Under the pieces are notes generated by a model. That model was not told where the DNA came from, did no database searches, and saw nothing but the letters and a program-made list of their open reading frames with translations. From Sva-07 sp963698565 (GTDB lineage: Bacteria; Actinomycetota; Acidimicrobiia; Acidimicrobiales; Ilumatobacteraceae), in the NCBI GenBank assembly GCA_963698565.1, contig CAVORH010000009.1:1-64000 (forward strand): a stretch of 64,000 nt of DNA, given 5' to 3'. The translations under genes were made by a program, and so were the position numbers. Within the stretch, counting starts at the first letter, position 1. Each line of letters begins with the position of its first letter. Positions 8,348 through 15,944 of this stretch are shown one piece after another.

Positions 8348-8974
8348 GTGCAGGAGCGAACCGGTCGGTTGTGGGAGAAGCAAGACCAACACCACGGCGA
8401 CCGCCATCGTTTGTTCATGGCCGTGGCCGCAGCCATCGATGTGGAGCGGGTGCTCTATCCGGGCTCCTACGTCGATCTCGCACCCTCGTTCGTCTGGCCG
8501 TTGGTGACGTACGTCGATATTGACCGACGAGCAGGGCAGTTCTTCGGCGATCAGATCGGGGTTCAGGAGTTGCTCGTCGAGCACGGCGTCGGGCCCAACT
8601 CTCATTCGGTGCGCTTCATCAGCGCGGACTACACCGACCTGCTCGACCTCGACGAGGGTGAGTTCGACCTCCTCATCTCCCTGTATGCAGGATTCGTCTC
8701 AGACGCCTGCACGCGCCATCTGCGCGTCGGTGGCACGCTGCTGGTGAATCCGAGCCACGGCGATGCCGCGATGGCATCGATTGACCCGAGGTACCGGCTC
8801 CACGCAGTCGTGACGTCGAGATCGGGCAACTACGCCGTGGAGACTCGAGACCTCGACTCCTATCTCGTGCCGAAGCGTGACGTCGAGGTCACCAAGGAAT
8901 CGCTGCACGACAGCGGCCGCGGCATCGCCTACACCAAGTCGCCATTCGCGTACCTCTTTGAGCGGGTCGCCTGA
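8348..8974 (+). CDS. Class I methyltransferase-like protein, unknown substrate
   Basis: 208 residues from GTG 8348. The segment VERVLYPGSYVDLAPS resembles a degenerate SAM-binding motif I, with an acidic residue after the next strand (TYVDIDRR). 'FISADYTDLL' and 'FDLLISLYAGFVS' then occupy the positions of motifs II and IV. 'LRVGGTLLVNPSHGD' is like motif VI. The overall order fits a Rossmann-fold methyltransferase, but the glycine-rich loop is not canonical, so SAM binding is uncertain. It is the only rightward gene in this part of the element and has no operon partners. Confidence 0.55.
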   Translation: MQERTGRLWEKQDQHHGDRHRLFMAVAAAIDVERVLYPGSYVDLAPSFVWPLVTYVDIDRRAGQFFGDQIGVQELLVEHGVGPNSHSVRFISADYTDLLDLDEGEFDLLISLYAGFVSDACTRHLRVGGTLLVNPSHGDAAMASIDPRYRLHAVVTSRSGNYAVETRDLDSYLVPKRDVEVTKESLHDSGRGIAYTKSPFAYLFERVA

Positions 8975-9056
8975 CCATCCCCGGAAGGCTTCGTACTGGG
9001 CACCCGATATAGCGACACGTAATCCCGCTCGACGATCGACGCGCCGTGCGCCGGTC

Positions 9057-9479
9057 TCAGCTTCCGAGGGGGTTGGCGATATGCAGTCCACGGCGTTCAG
9101 CGGCGGCGCAGAGCGCAGTGTCCGCGCTGCTGAACACGGTCGCTTCGACGGTCAGCGCAGCAGCGAGGTGAACTGCGTCGTAGCCACGAAGCCCCTCTTC
9201 GTCTGCGAGTTTCGCGGCGCTCGCCACCAGCTCATCCGTCACTTGCACGATGTGCAGATCGCTCATCAGCGCGTCGAGCTCGGTGACGGCGGAGCGGTGC
9301 TGTGCGTCGGTGAGACGCCGAACCCGTCTGGCGGCACCGAGCGCAGCGCGGGCCTCGACCGCGAGGAGATTCACCGACGCAACCACGTCGGCGGAGGACC
9401 AGATGGTCATGGCGCGCTCGGAGCCCTCCTCGTCGATGATCAGCTTGAGCAACGTCGAGGTATCGATGTAGGTGATCAC
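9057..9479 (-). CDS. PIN-domain ribonuclease toxin (VapC-like)
   Basis: 140 residues from GTG 9479. All four acidic PIN-domain positions are present: Asp6 (YIDTSTLLKL), Glu42 (VEARAALG), Asp101 (GYDAVHLAAAL) and Asp120 (SSADTAL). VapC toxins are magnesium-dependent endoribonucleases that usually cut tRNA or rRNA. The gene begins five bases after the stop of a Phd-type antitoxin. Unlike the two toxin genes near 3.5 and 4.2 kb, this pair has no frameshift and looks functional. Confidence 0.85.
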   Translation of the reverse strand: MITYIDTSTLLKLIIDEEGSERAMTIWSSADVVASVNLLAVEARAALGAARRVRRLTDAQHRSAVTELDALMSDLHIVQVTDELVASAAKLADEEGLRGYDAVHLAAALTVEATVFSSADTALCAAAERRGLHIANPLGS

Positions 9480-9484
9480 CGGGC

Positions 9485-9766
9485 TCAGCGCCGCTGCTCG
9501 GCGACGAGGTCGCTGACGGGGCCTTTCGACTTGATCCGCTTTCGTGGTGTGTGACGCTTGCTGCTTGTCGGGGCTCGAACGATCCCGGCCGTGATGAGTT
9601 CGGCGAGGTGGTCGTGGGTGGCTTCGAGCGACGAGAGCCGGGCGACGGGACGGCCGCGATCGGTGACGATGACCTCTTCGCCGTTGCGGACGCGGTCGAT
9701 GTATCCGCTGAGTCCGTTCTTCAGGTCACGTATCCCGACTTCAGAACGGGATGTGGCTACTTCCAT
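9485..9766 (-). CDS. Phd/YefM-type antitoxin of the PIN toxin (VapB-like)
   Basis: 93 residues from ATG 9766. The N-terminus has the Phd/YefM core (VGIRDLKNGLSGYIDRVRNG, then VIVTDRGRPVARLSS), which forms the DNA-binding dimer. The C-terminal 40 residues, rich in Lys/Arg (SSKRHTPRKRIKSKGP), are the probable toxin-embracing segment. The gene precedes the PIN toxin in the same direction with a 5-base gap, so the complex should autoregulate the operon from a promoter near 9770-9800. Confidence 0.82.
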   Translation of the reverse strand: MEVATSRSEVGIRDLKNGLSGYIDRVRNGEEVIVTDRGRPVARLSSLEATHDHLAELITAGIVRAPTSSKRHTPRKRIKSKGPVSDLVAEQRR

Positions 9767-10148
9767 GACTTCAATGTAGCTATATCTGCTTGAGGGTCGC
9801 TACCCGGATGCTTCGCGTCACCTGCCCGACCGACGACACCCGACAACACCGGCTCTGTAGTCCGCTCCATCGGCCCACGCCATCCGCACGCTGCGGCCCA
9901 AGCCGCGCATTGCAAGAATCGCGTCCGATCCGACCCATTCAGTTCGCCTGGGGAGTCGTCCACGACGACGCCCACCGTTGACCGGAGTCGGGCGTCCGCA
10001 GTTCCGATCTTGGGAGCCATCTTGGGAGCCAAACTGCCCGACACGCCCCGACACTGGTTGGGACACGACGGCACGGCGAATCGCAAAACCCCAGCTAGAT
10101 CGGCATGCGCCGACATGAGTTGGCACACGATGTCATGGCAGGACGTCA
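9767..10148. other. Non-coding stretch at the element's right edge
   Basis: No credible gene. It contains a 12-base tandem repeat (10007-10030) and leads directly into the tRNA fragment. In phase 2 on the + strand, 9982-10098 reads PESGVRSSDLGSHLGSQTAR and then runs to a stop. This could be the tail of a lost integrase but has no start or catalytic residues. Confidence 0.4.
10007..10030 (+). repeat. Tandem 12-bp repeat near the att site
   Basis: Two perfect copies of atcttgggagcc stand head to tail, about 120 bases inside the tRNA fragment. Arm-type recombinase binding sites often occur as short direct repeats at this distance from an attachment core, but this assignment is a guess. Confidence 0.6.
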
Positions 10149-10193
10149 TTCGGGACGTGGAGGCCGGAGGTTCAAATCCTCTCACCCCGACCA
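10149..10193 (+). other. Proline tRNA (anticodon CGG) 3'-half fragment, attachment-site scar
   Basis: From 10149 the sequence reads TTCGGGA (an anticodon loop with CGG), the 3' anticodon stem, a short variable region, a T arm (10166-10182: GGAGG, TTCAAAT, CCTCT), an acceptor strand CACCCCG with discriminator A, and encoded CCA at 10191-10193. These are the features of bacterial tRNA-Pro(CGG), whose acceptor 5' strand would be CGGGGTG. No such sequence lies upstream, and the 5' anticodon stem does not pair. Only the 3' half is present, as expected for the duplicated core of an element inserted at the anticodon loop. Confidence 0.8.
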
Positions 10194-10654
10194 CGAGATG
10201 TCTGCACGTCGGGCACCTCGGTGTCTGCCCGGGTCCGCTCGTCGTCGCGACCGACACCGTCCTGCTGGAGTACGTAGACGTTGCCGTCCGGTGCTCGAAA
10301 GAAGCACCAGCCCCAACCCTGATCGGCTGGATCGCCCGTGACGTCGGCCGCCCACACCAGGTCGCCGATGAGTTCGATTCCAGCCGTGGCCAGTTCCTCC
10401 CTGGCGCTGATCACGTCGTCGACCGCAAACGCGACCAGCGCACCGTGCTCGAACTCCGGAGGCACCACTCGCTCGTCGACATCTGCCGAACCGAAGACCT
10501 CGAGCAGGTCCCGGTCGCCAGAGGGGAGGTGGAAACCGGCCCATCCGGGATGCTCGAACGCGAGGTCCATGCCCAGCACATCACGGAACATGTCGACGGT
10601 AGGAGCAAAGTTCCCCGACCGGATCCCGACGAATGACACTCGCAACACCTTCAT
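10172..10654 (-). CDS. VOC (glyoxalase/bleomycin-resistance) superfamily protein
   Basis: 160 residues from ATG 10654. A single VOC domain of about 135 residues is visible: KVLRVSFVGIRSGNF opens the first beta-alpha-beta-beta-beta unit, and 'GWCFFRAPDGNVYVLQQ' closes the second with the usual Glu/Gln ligand position filled by Gln. VOC proteins include metal-dependent lyases, dioxygenases and drug-binding proteins. The ligand here is not predictable. The last 25 residues lie outside the fold. The stop codon falls in the T loop of the tRNA fragment on the other strand, so the C-terminal tail is encoded across tRNA sequence. Confidence 0.75.
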   Translation of the reverse strand: MKVLRVSFVGIRSGNFAPTVDMFRDVLGMDLAFEHPGWAGFHLPSGDRDLLEVFGSADVDERVVPPEFEHGALVAFAVDDVISAREELATAGIELIGDLVWAADVTGDPADQGWGWCFFRAPDGNVYVLQQDGVGRDDERTRADTEVPDVQTSRGRGERI

Positions 10655-10800
10655 GGATCCCCCTGTCGTCGCACACGAGACGCTACACCGGGGCTCAGCA
10701 GCCGCGCTGAACGGGGCCCACCCGCGGACACAGCGAGTGCGGCGCCGGCGTCATCTGCGAAGCGACGTCGTGCGCTTCGGATCGCGTAGAGTCCGATCCG

Positions 10801-10807
10801 GGGGAGG
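10801..10807 (+). promoter_or_regulatory. Ribosome binding site deciding the SulP start
   Basis: GGGGAGG lies 11 bases before GTG 10819 but abuts the alternative in-frame GTG at 10807. The spacing favours 10819 as the start. Confidence 0.6.
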
Positions 10808-10818
10808 TGCGTTGCGCC

Positions 10819-12684
10819 GTGAGTGGAACGGACACGACGACGGAACGGTGGGCACGGGTCGCCAAGTTCGTACCCGTACTCCGCTGGCTCCCGAGCTATC
10901 GCCGTCACCGGTTGCGCAACGATCTGCTCGCAGGTGCGATCGTCGCTGCGTTGCTGATTCCGCAGTCGCTCGGCTACGCGACGATCGCCGGCGTACCCGT
11001 GCAGGTCGGGCTGTACGCGGTTCCACTCGCGCTCCTCGCGTACGGCGTGCTCGGATCGTCACCCCAGCTGATCGTCGGTCCCGCCTCGACCGTCGCGATC
11101 GTGTCCGGGTCGCTGGTCGCCGACATCTCCCGCGACAACCCGCAGGACGCGGTGGCGATCACGTCGGCCCTCGCCATCGCCGCAGGGATCGTGCTCGTCC
11201 TGGCCGGCATGTTGCGGATCTCGTGGCTCGCCGAGTTCCTGTCGAAGCCGATCGTGACGGGTTTCGTTCTCGGGTTGACGCTGACGATCATCATCGGTGA
11301 GCTGCCGACGATGCTCGGTATTCCGAAGCCATCCGGGGATCTGATCGGGGTGTTCGTGCGCACGATGCAGAACCTCGACGAGACGCAGATGCAGACAGCG
11401 GTGGTCGGGGGTGTCGCGCTCGTGGTGCTGTTCGGCGGTCAACGCATCGCACCGCGCATCCCGTGGGGCCTCGTCACCCTCGTGCTCGGGGTCGTGGCAT
11501 CGGTCGCGTTCGACCTGGAGGCCAAGGGCGTGGCCATGATCGGTGAGGTCCCCTCGGGGCTCCCCCCGCTCGGCCTGCCCTTCATCCCGCGCGACGACAT
11601 CGGGCCGGTGTTGATCGGCGGGATGTCGCTCGGCCTCGTCGCCCTGGCCGAAGGGCTCGCGGCCAGCCGCCTCTTCGCAACTCGAGGGGGTTACCGAATC
11701 GAGACCGATCGCGAGTTGGTGGGAATGGGCGCGGCCAACGTCGCCGCCGGGCTCTCCGGTGGGCTCGCCGTGGCCGGAAGTCTCTCGAAGACGGCCACCG
11801 CCGACCAGGCCGGCAGCGGGAGCCAGATCACCGGGCTGACCGCCGCCGCCTTCACCGTGGTCGTGATCGTCGCGTTCACCTGGGTGTTCACCGATCTCCC
11901 ACAGGCGGTGCTCAGCGCGATCGTCGTGGCTGCTGTGCGGAGTCTGATCGACGTGTCGGCCCTGCGTCGCTACCGCCGGATCCGTCGAGCCGACTTCGTC
12001 GCGGCCGTGGTCGGCGTCGGCGCGGTTGTGCTGTTCGGGCCCCTGCCCGGACTGGGCATCGCCATCTCGGCGTCACTGCTGGCGATCGTCTACCGATCCT
12101 CGAGGCCTCGCATGGACGTGCTCGGCAAGATCGACGACGAGAAGGCGGCCTGGGGCAGGTTGCACAAGCACCCCGACAGGCATCCGGTCGACGGTGTCGT
12201 CGTGGTGCGCCTCGATGCGCCGCTCTTCTGGGCGAACGCGACAGCGTTCGAGGAGCAGTTGCTCGCCGAGGTCGACGACCGGCCCGGCACCAGGGCCCTC
12301 GTTCTCGACCTCGAAGCCACGACGCAGCTCGACACGACCAGTGCCGACGTCCTCACGCACCTGGCCGTCCAGCTGGACAAGCGCGAGGTCAACCTCTACC
12401 TCGCCAGGGTCCTCCACGGCGTGAACACCGTGCTGCAGCGGTCGGGCTTCGGTGACGTGGTCGGCCCCGACCGCTTCTGGCACAGCATTTCCCAGTGCGT
12501 GCGCGCGGCGCGGCGCGACACCGGCCTCAAGGGCAATGGAGCGCGATCCGGCCGACCGATTGCTGCCGGTGAGCCACCTCCGAACCGAGTCGAACCACCC
12601 GGCGACGGCGGGATCGAGGTGGAACAGGTGATCGAGTGGGACGACGACGAGCACGCCGTCGACGGTGCCGTCCGAGACGCGTGA
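10819..12684 (+). CDS. SulP-family anion transporter with STAS domain
   Basis: 621 residues. The SulP signature region is clear near the N-terminus (NDLLAGAIVAALLIPQSLGYA, then VQVGLYAVPLALLAY), followed by about ten more membrane segments up to residue about 420. A cytoplasmic STAS domain follows (about 445-560: VDGVVVVRLDAPLFWANA ... LVLDLEATTQLDTTSADVL). The family moves sulfate, bicarbonate or other anions, often with protons or sodium. The substrate cannot be told apart from sequence alone. A basic and acidic tail of about 60 residues follows the STAS domain. No sulfate-assimilation or carbonic-anhydrase gene is adjacent. Confidence 0.9.
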   Translation: MSGTDTTTERWARVAKFVPVLRWLPSYRRHRLRNDLLAGAIVAALLIPQSLGYATIAGVPVQVGLYAVPLALLAYGVLGSSPQLIVGPASTVAIVSGSLVADISRDNPQDAVAITSALAIAAGIVLVLAGMLRISWLAEFLSKPIVTGFVLGLTLTIIIGELPTMLGIPKPSGDLIGVFVRTMQNLDETQMQTAVVGGVALVVLFGGQRIAPRIPWGLVTLVLGVVASVAFDLEAKGVAMIGEVPSGLPPLGLPFIPRDDIGPVLIGGMSLGLVALAEGLAASRLFATRGGYRIETDRELVGMGAANVAAGLSGGLAVAGSLSKTATADQAGSGSQITGLTAAAFTVVVIVAFTWVFTDLPQAVLSAIVVAAVRSLIDVSALRRYRRIRRADFVAAVVGVGAVVLFGPLPGLGIAISASLLAIVYRSSRPRMDVLGKIDDEKAAWGRLHKHPDRHPVDGVVVVRLDAPLFWANATAFEEQLLAEVDDRPGTRALVLDLEATTQLDTTSADVLTHLAVQLDKREVNLYLARVLHGVNTVLQRSGFGDVVGPDRFWHSISQCVRAARRDTGLKGNGARSGRPIAAGEPPPNRVEPPGDGGIEVEQVIEWDDDEHAVDGAVRDA

Positions 12685-12764
12685 AATTCGCGTGAGGAAT
12701 CGCTCAGGTCGTCGTGCAGACATGCCGATGACCTGAAGTCCGCCTCTGCATCACGGGAGTTCCC

Positions 12765-14489
12765 TTGGCTACGTTCCAGCCGTCACTCGACCATCTCGAC
12801 GAAGCCCTGGTGCCCCTCGACGCCGATGGCGAACAGGTCGCTCGACAGCTGTCGACCCTCGACGACGAGTGGACGGTCTACGTCCGCCCGCAGTTCGGGC
12901 AGGACGTGCCGGACTTCGTGCTCGTCCACGACCGTCACGGGGTGATCGTCGTCGAGATCCTCACCGATCGGACGAACATCGTCGATGTCGCCCGACGGCA
13001 TCGCAGCACGATCGTCGACCAGTTCTTCGCGCTCCCCGGCGACGAGCGCGATCCAGGAGCGTCGGTGCGATCCGCGATCGTCACCCCCAGACTGTCGACC
13101 GCCGCGGCAGCGACGACCGTCACGCTCGACCCGTCGGTTCCGACGGTGCTGCTCTGGGGGGCGGACGCGCTCGAGAAGCACCTCGCAGGAGTCGTGATGG
13201 CCCCGCCCGGTGTCGTGACATCTGCGGAGTCGGTCCGCCGGCTGCACCACGAGCTGGTGGTCGACGGGGTCTCGCACGGCATGGTCGCTCCGGTACAGCT
13301 CAGCTCCGAGGCACGAACGGTCGCGGCGAACCCGAGGGGTTCGAGCATCCGCGGGGTCACCGGTCCGCCGGGCAGCGGCAAGACGTTCGCGCTCACCGCT
13401 CGCGCCGCCCGTCTGGCGGCCGAAGGCAAGAGTGTGCTCGTCCTCTGCTTCAACCTCACGCTGGCCCACCGCTTGCGTGGCCTCGTCGTGCAACGTTGCG
13501 CCGAGTACGGCGCCAACCCGGCCCGGGTGACGTGCACGAGCTTCCACACCTTCTGTGCACGGGTGGTCGACGATGCGGCAGTGGCCGGCATCGTCGCGGC
13601 AGAGCCGTCGCGCGGCACCTGGCCGGAGAAGATCGTCCTCAAGACCGACGACGTGCTCAGCAGCGGTTTCGAACGACGATTCGACGCCGTCCTCGTCGAC
13701 GAAGGACAGGATTTCCGTCTCCAGTGGTGGAATCTGCTCCGCGACCATGTCGTCCGACCGGGCGGCGAGATGCTGCTGGTGACCGATCCGACGGTCGACC
13801 TGTACGGCAAGTCGAGTTGGGCGACTCCGAGCACGCTCGAGGCGGCCGGTTTCACCGAACCGTGGATCGACATGACCGGGTCGTACCGGATGGCGCCCGA
13901 GCTCATCGAATCGACCAATCTCTTCGCTCGCGAGTACGTGTCCGATGACGCGTCGGTGCCGGTGGTGCCGTCGGATCAGGCTGCGGTGGTCGGCACCGTC
14001 TCGTCCGGGCAGCGGTCGTGGCGCAACGTCGATCGAGTGGCCGATCTCGGCTCCGAGATCGGGGGTGCGGTGGTCCGGCTCCTGGGTGAGCACCCCGACC
14101 TCGCTCCCCGCGACGTGATCTACCTGTGCGAGTACCACCATGACGGGCTCGTCGCCGCGGAGATCATCGAGGCGGCCGGCTACCCGGTCCACCACGTGTA
14201 CAGCCGTGACCCGGACGAGCGCCAGCGCCGCAAGTCACGGTTCTGGCCGGGCGCCGACGCAGTCAAGGGCTGCACCGTGCACGCCTTCAAGGGATGGGAG
14301 AGCCCGGCGGTCGTGCTCGGGATCGGCATGGAGGAGCGGTCGCGGCGGCTCGCCTACACCGCGATGACCCGCGTGACGTCGACCGCCGGTCGGGCGTCGT
14401 CGCACCTCGTCGTCGTCAACGCCGATCCGCGGATGGTCGACTTCGCCGAGCGCTTCGAACACGCGCGACCGGTCGGCGTCGACCGCTGA
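12765..14489 (+). CDS. SF1 helicase with N-terminal NERD-like domain
   Basis: 574 residues. The first 130 resemble a nuclease-related (NERD) domain of the PD-(D/E)xK fold: 'QDVPDFVLVHDRHGVIVVEIL' has the Asp and Glu, but the catalytic Lys expected two residues after the Glu is Leu, so cleavage is unlikely. The helicase part has Walker A near residues 201-208 (GPPGSGKT), the Q-like segment 'VLCFNLTLAHRLR', Walker B 'VLVDEGQDF', motif III-V elements 'CTVHAFKGWES' and a motif VI 'RLAYTAMTR'. This is a UvrD/PcrA-like ATP-dependent translocase. The role is probably in DNA repair or in sensing damaged or foreign DNA. It is not in an obvious operon. Confidence 0.85.
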   Translation: MATFQPSLDHLDEALVPLDADGEQVARQLSTLDDEWTVYVRPQFGQDVPDFVLVHDRHGVIVVEILTDRTNIVDVARRHRSTIVDQFFALPGDERDPGASVRSAIVTPRLSTAAAATTVTLDPSVPTVLLWGADALEKHLAGVVMAPPGVVTSAESVRRLHHELVVDGVSHGMVAPVQLSSEARTVAANPRGSSIRGVTGPPGSGKTFALTARAARLAAEGKSVLVLCFNLTLAHRLRGLVVQRCAEYGANPARVTCTSFHTFCARVVDDAAVAGIVAAEPSRGTWPEKIVLKTDDVLSSGFERRFDAVLVDEGQDFRLQWWNLLRDHVVRPGGEMLLVTDPTVDLYGKSSWATPSTLEAAGFTEPWIDMTGSYRMAPELIESTNLFAREYVSDDASVPVVPSDQAAVVGTVSSGQRSWRNVDRVADLGSEIGGAVVRLLGEHPDLAPRDVIYLCEYHHDGLVAAEIIEAAGYPVHHVYSRDPDERQRRKSRFWPGADAVKGCTVHAFKGWESPAVVLGIGMEERSRRLAYTAMTRVTSTAGRASSHLVVVNADPRMVDFAERFEHARPVGVDR

Positions 14490-14531
14490 CGTCGAGCGTT
14501 GCTGCCGACCGACGCAGTACCGTCGGGCCGC

Positions 14532-14810
14532 ATGGACTTCGCTGAACTCCAGGACGTCATCGAGCGGACGTACGGCGACCGCGATCGCGAGCGTGGCGTG
14601 TCGGCCACCGTGGCCTGGCTCACCGAGGAGATCGGCGAACTCGCGCAGGCGGTCCGCAAGGGCACACACGAGCAACGTGTCCACGAGTTCGGTGACGTGG
14701 TCGCCTGGGTGGCAACGCTCGCCAACCAGCAGGGTGTCGATCTGAACGAAGCGGTTGCCCGCTACGGCGACGGCTGCCCCAAGTGCAGCTCGATCCCCTG
14801 CGCCTGTTGA
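14532..14810 (+). CDS. MazG-like nucleotide pyrophosphohydrolase
   Basis: 92 residues from ATG 14532; an upstream in-frame extension is not supported. The single MazG-type helical domain contains the metal-binding pattern E-E-x-G-E (LTEEIGELAQAV), with a second acidic pair in 'HEFGDVVAWVATLA'. Such enzymes hydrolyse NTPs or dNTPs to monophosphates, cleaning noncanonical nucleotides. The C-terminal CPKCSSIPCAC holds four cysteines and suggests a small metal knuckle. The gene ends one base before the convergent asd stop codon. Confidence 0.85.
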   Translation: MDFAELQDVIERTYGDRDRERGVSATVAWLTEEIGELAQAVRKGTHEQRVHEFGDVVAWVATLANQQGVDLNEAVARYGDGCPKCSSIPCAC

Positions 14811-14811
14811 C

Positions 14812-15852
14812 TCAGACGAGCAGTTCGGCGATCTGGATCGCGTTGAGGGCGGCACCCTTGCGGAGATTGTCGTTGCTGACGAACAGCGCGAGGCCGCGTC
14901 CACCGGGGGCACCCTCGTCGGCACGTATGCGGCCGACGTAGGTCGGGTCCTGGCCCGCGGCTTCGAGCGGCGTGGGGATGTCGGACAGCACCACACCGGG
15001 CGCCGACGCGAGCAGCTCGGTCGCCCGTTCGACCGAGATCGGGCGTTCGAACTCGGCGTTGATCGACAGCGAGTGACCGGTGAACACCGGCACCCGCACG
15101 CAGGTGCCGGACACGAGCAGGTCGGGGATCCCGAGGATCTTGCGGCTCTCGTTGCGCAGCTTCTGCTCCTCGTCGGTTTCGAACGACCCGTCGTCGACGA
15201 TCGATCCGGCGAGCGGCAGCACGTTGAAGGCGATCGGCTTGGCGAACTTCTCCGGTGCGGGGAACGCGACGGCGGCGCCGTCGTGCGTGAGTTCGGCGGC
15301 CCGATCGACGACCTGGCGGGCCTGTTTGTCGAGTTCGTCGACGCCGGCCAGGCCGCCGCCCGACACCGCCTGATACGTGGCCGCGATGATCCGGACCAGC
15401 CCGGCCTCGTCGTGCAGCGGCTTCAGCACCGGCATGAACGCCATCGTCGTGCAGTTCGGGTTGGCGATGATGCCCTTCGGGGTGCCGGTGGCGAGTTCGC
15501 CGTTCACCTCGGCGACGATCAGCGGAACCTCCGGGTCCATCCGGAATGCCGACGAGTTGTCGATCACCACGGCACCGGCAGCGGCGAACTTGGGGGCGTA
15601 GGCCCGCGACGAGGTGGCACCCGCCGAGAACAGCGCGATGTCGAGGCCGCTCGGGTCGGCGGTCTCGGCGTCCTCGACGACGATGTCGGTGCCCTTCCAG
15701 GGGAGGGTGGTGCCGGCGGAGCGGGCGGAGGCGAAGTACCGCATCTCGGCGACCGGGAAGTCGCGCTCGTCGAGGAGGCGACGCATGACACTGCCGACCT
15801 GCCCGGTCGCACCGACCACGCCGATTCGGAGCCCTTGTGCTGTTGCAGACAT
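14812..15852 (-). CDS. asd: Aspartate-semialdehyde dehydrogenase
   Basis: 346 residues from ATG 15852. It reduces beta-aspartyl phosphate to aspartate semialdehyde with NADPH, the second step toward lysine/diaminopimelate, threonine and methionine. The NADP loop is GVVGATGQVGSVM (11-23), the catalytic cysteine is Cys134 (NPNCTTM), and substrate and dimer residues occur in 'SGTCVRVPVFTGHSLS' and the C-terminal 'ALNAIQIAELLV'. Length and motifs are those of the standard bacterial enzyme. The gene for the preceding step (lysC) lies 3 kb away in the same orientation, separated by a methyltransferase and corC. Confidence 0.97.
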   Translation of the reverse strand: MSATAQGLRIGVVGATGQVGSVMRRLLDERDFPVAEMRYFASARSAGTTLPWKGTDIVVEDAETADPSGLDIALFSAGATSSRAYAPKFAAAGAVVIDNSSAFRMDPEVPLIVAEVNGELATGTPKGIIANPNCTTMAFMPVLKPLHDEAGLVRIIAATYQAVSGGGLAGVDELDKQARQVVDRAAELTHDGAAVAFPAPEKFAKPIAFNVLPLAGSIVDDGSFETDEEQKLRNESRKILGIPDLLVSGTCVRVPVFTGHSLSINAEFERPISVERATELLASAPGVVLSDIPTPLEAAGQDPTYVGRIRADEGAPGGRGLALFVSNDNLRKGAALNAIQIAELLV

Positions 15853-15944
15853 GGCCCAGACGATAACGCCGGTCGCCGGTGGGGCGCCGACGGTTTCGCG
15901 AGCGCGCTGGGCGGTTCCCGGATCGCTCTGGCACAATCGTCGGC

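Larger units (their letters stand above)
1..10193. mobile_element. Right-hand part of an integrated mobilizable or conjugative element (partial)
   Basis: The stretch carries a MobF relaxase-helicase gene, three toxin-antitoxin-like pairs and scattered cargo genes separated by non-coding gaps. At least three of its genes are frameshifted. It stops at a proline tRNA 3'-half fragment (10149-10193), beyond which ordinary chromosomal genes begin. Integrative elements commonly insert in tRNA genes and leave a 3' fragment at the far end, with the intact tRNA at the other end. Given the fragment's orientation, the intact tRNA and probably the integrase should lie to the left of this window. No complete integrase is visible here. 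The boundary and the element's identity are inferred. Confidence 0.6.

Noticed and set aside
10118..10193. A full-length tRNA gene
   Set aside because: No 5' acceptor strand (CGGGGTG) and no pairing 5' anticodon stem are present. Only the 3' half from the anticodon loop is supported.
9757..10257. A leftward frame with the string VRGFEPPASTSR
   Set aside because: This is the well-known false protein produced by reading the reverse strand of a tRNA 3' end and flanking DNA. The frame adjoins no credible start or fold.
13000..14489. A full defence island built around the NERD helicase
   Set aside because: Neighbours on both sides are ordinary metabolism genes (SulP, MazG-like, asd). There is no cluster of defence genes.
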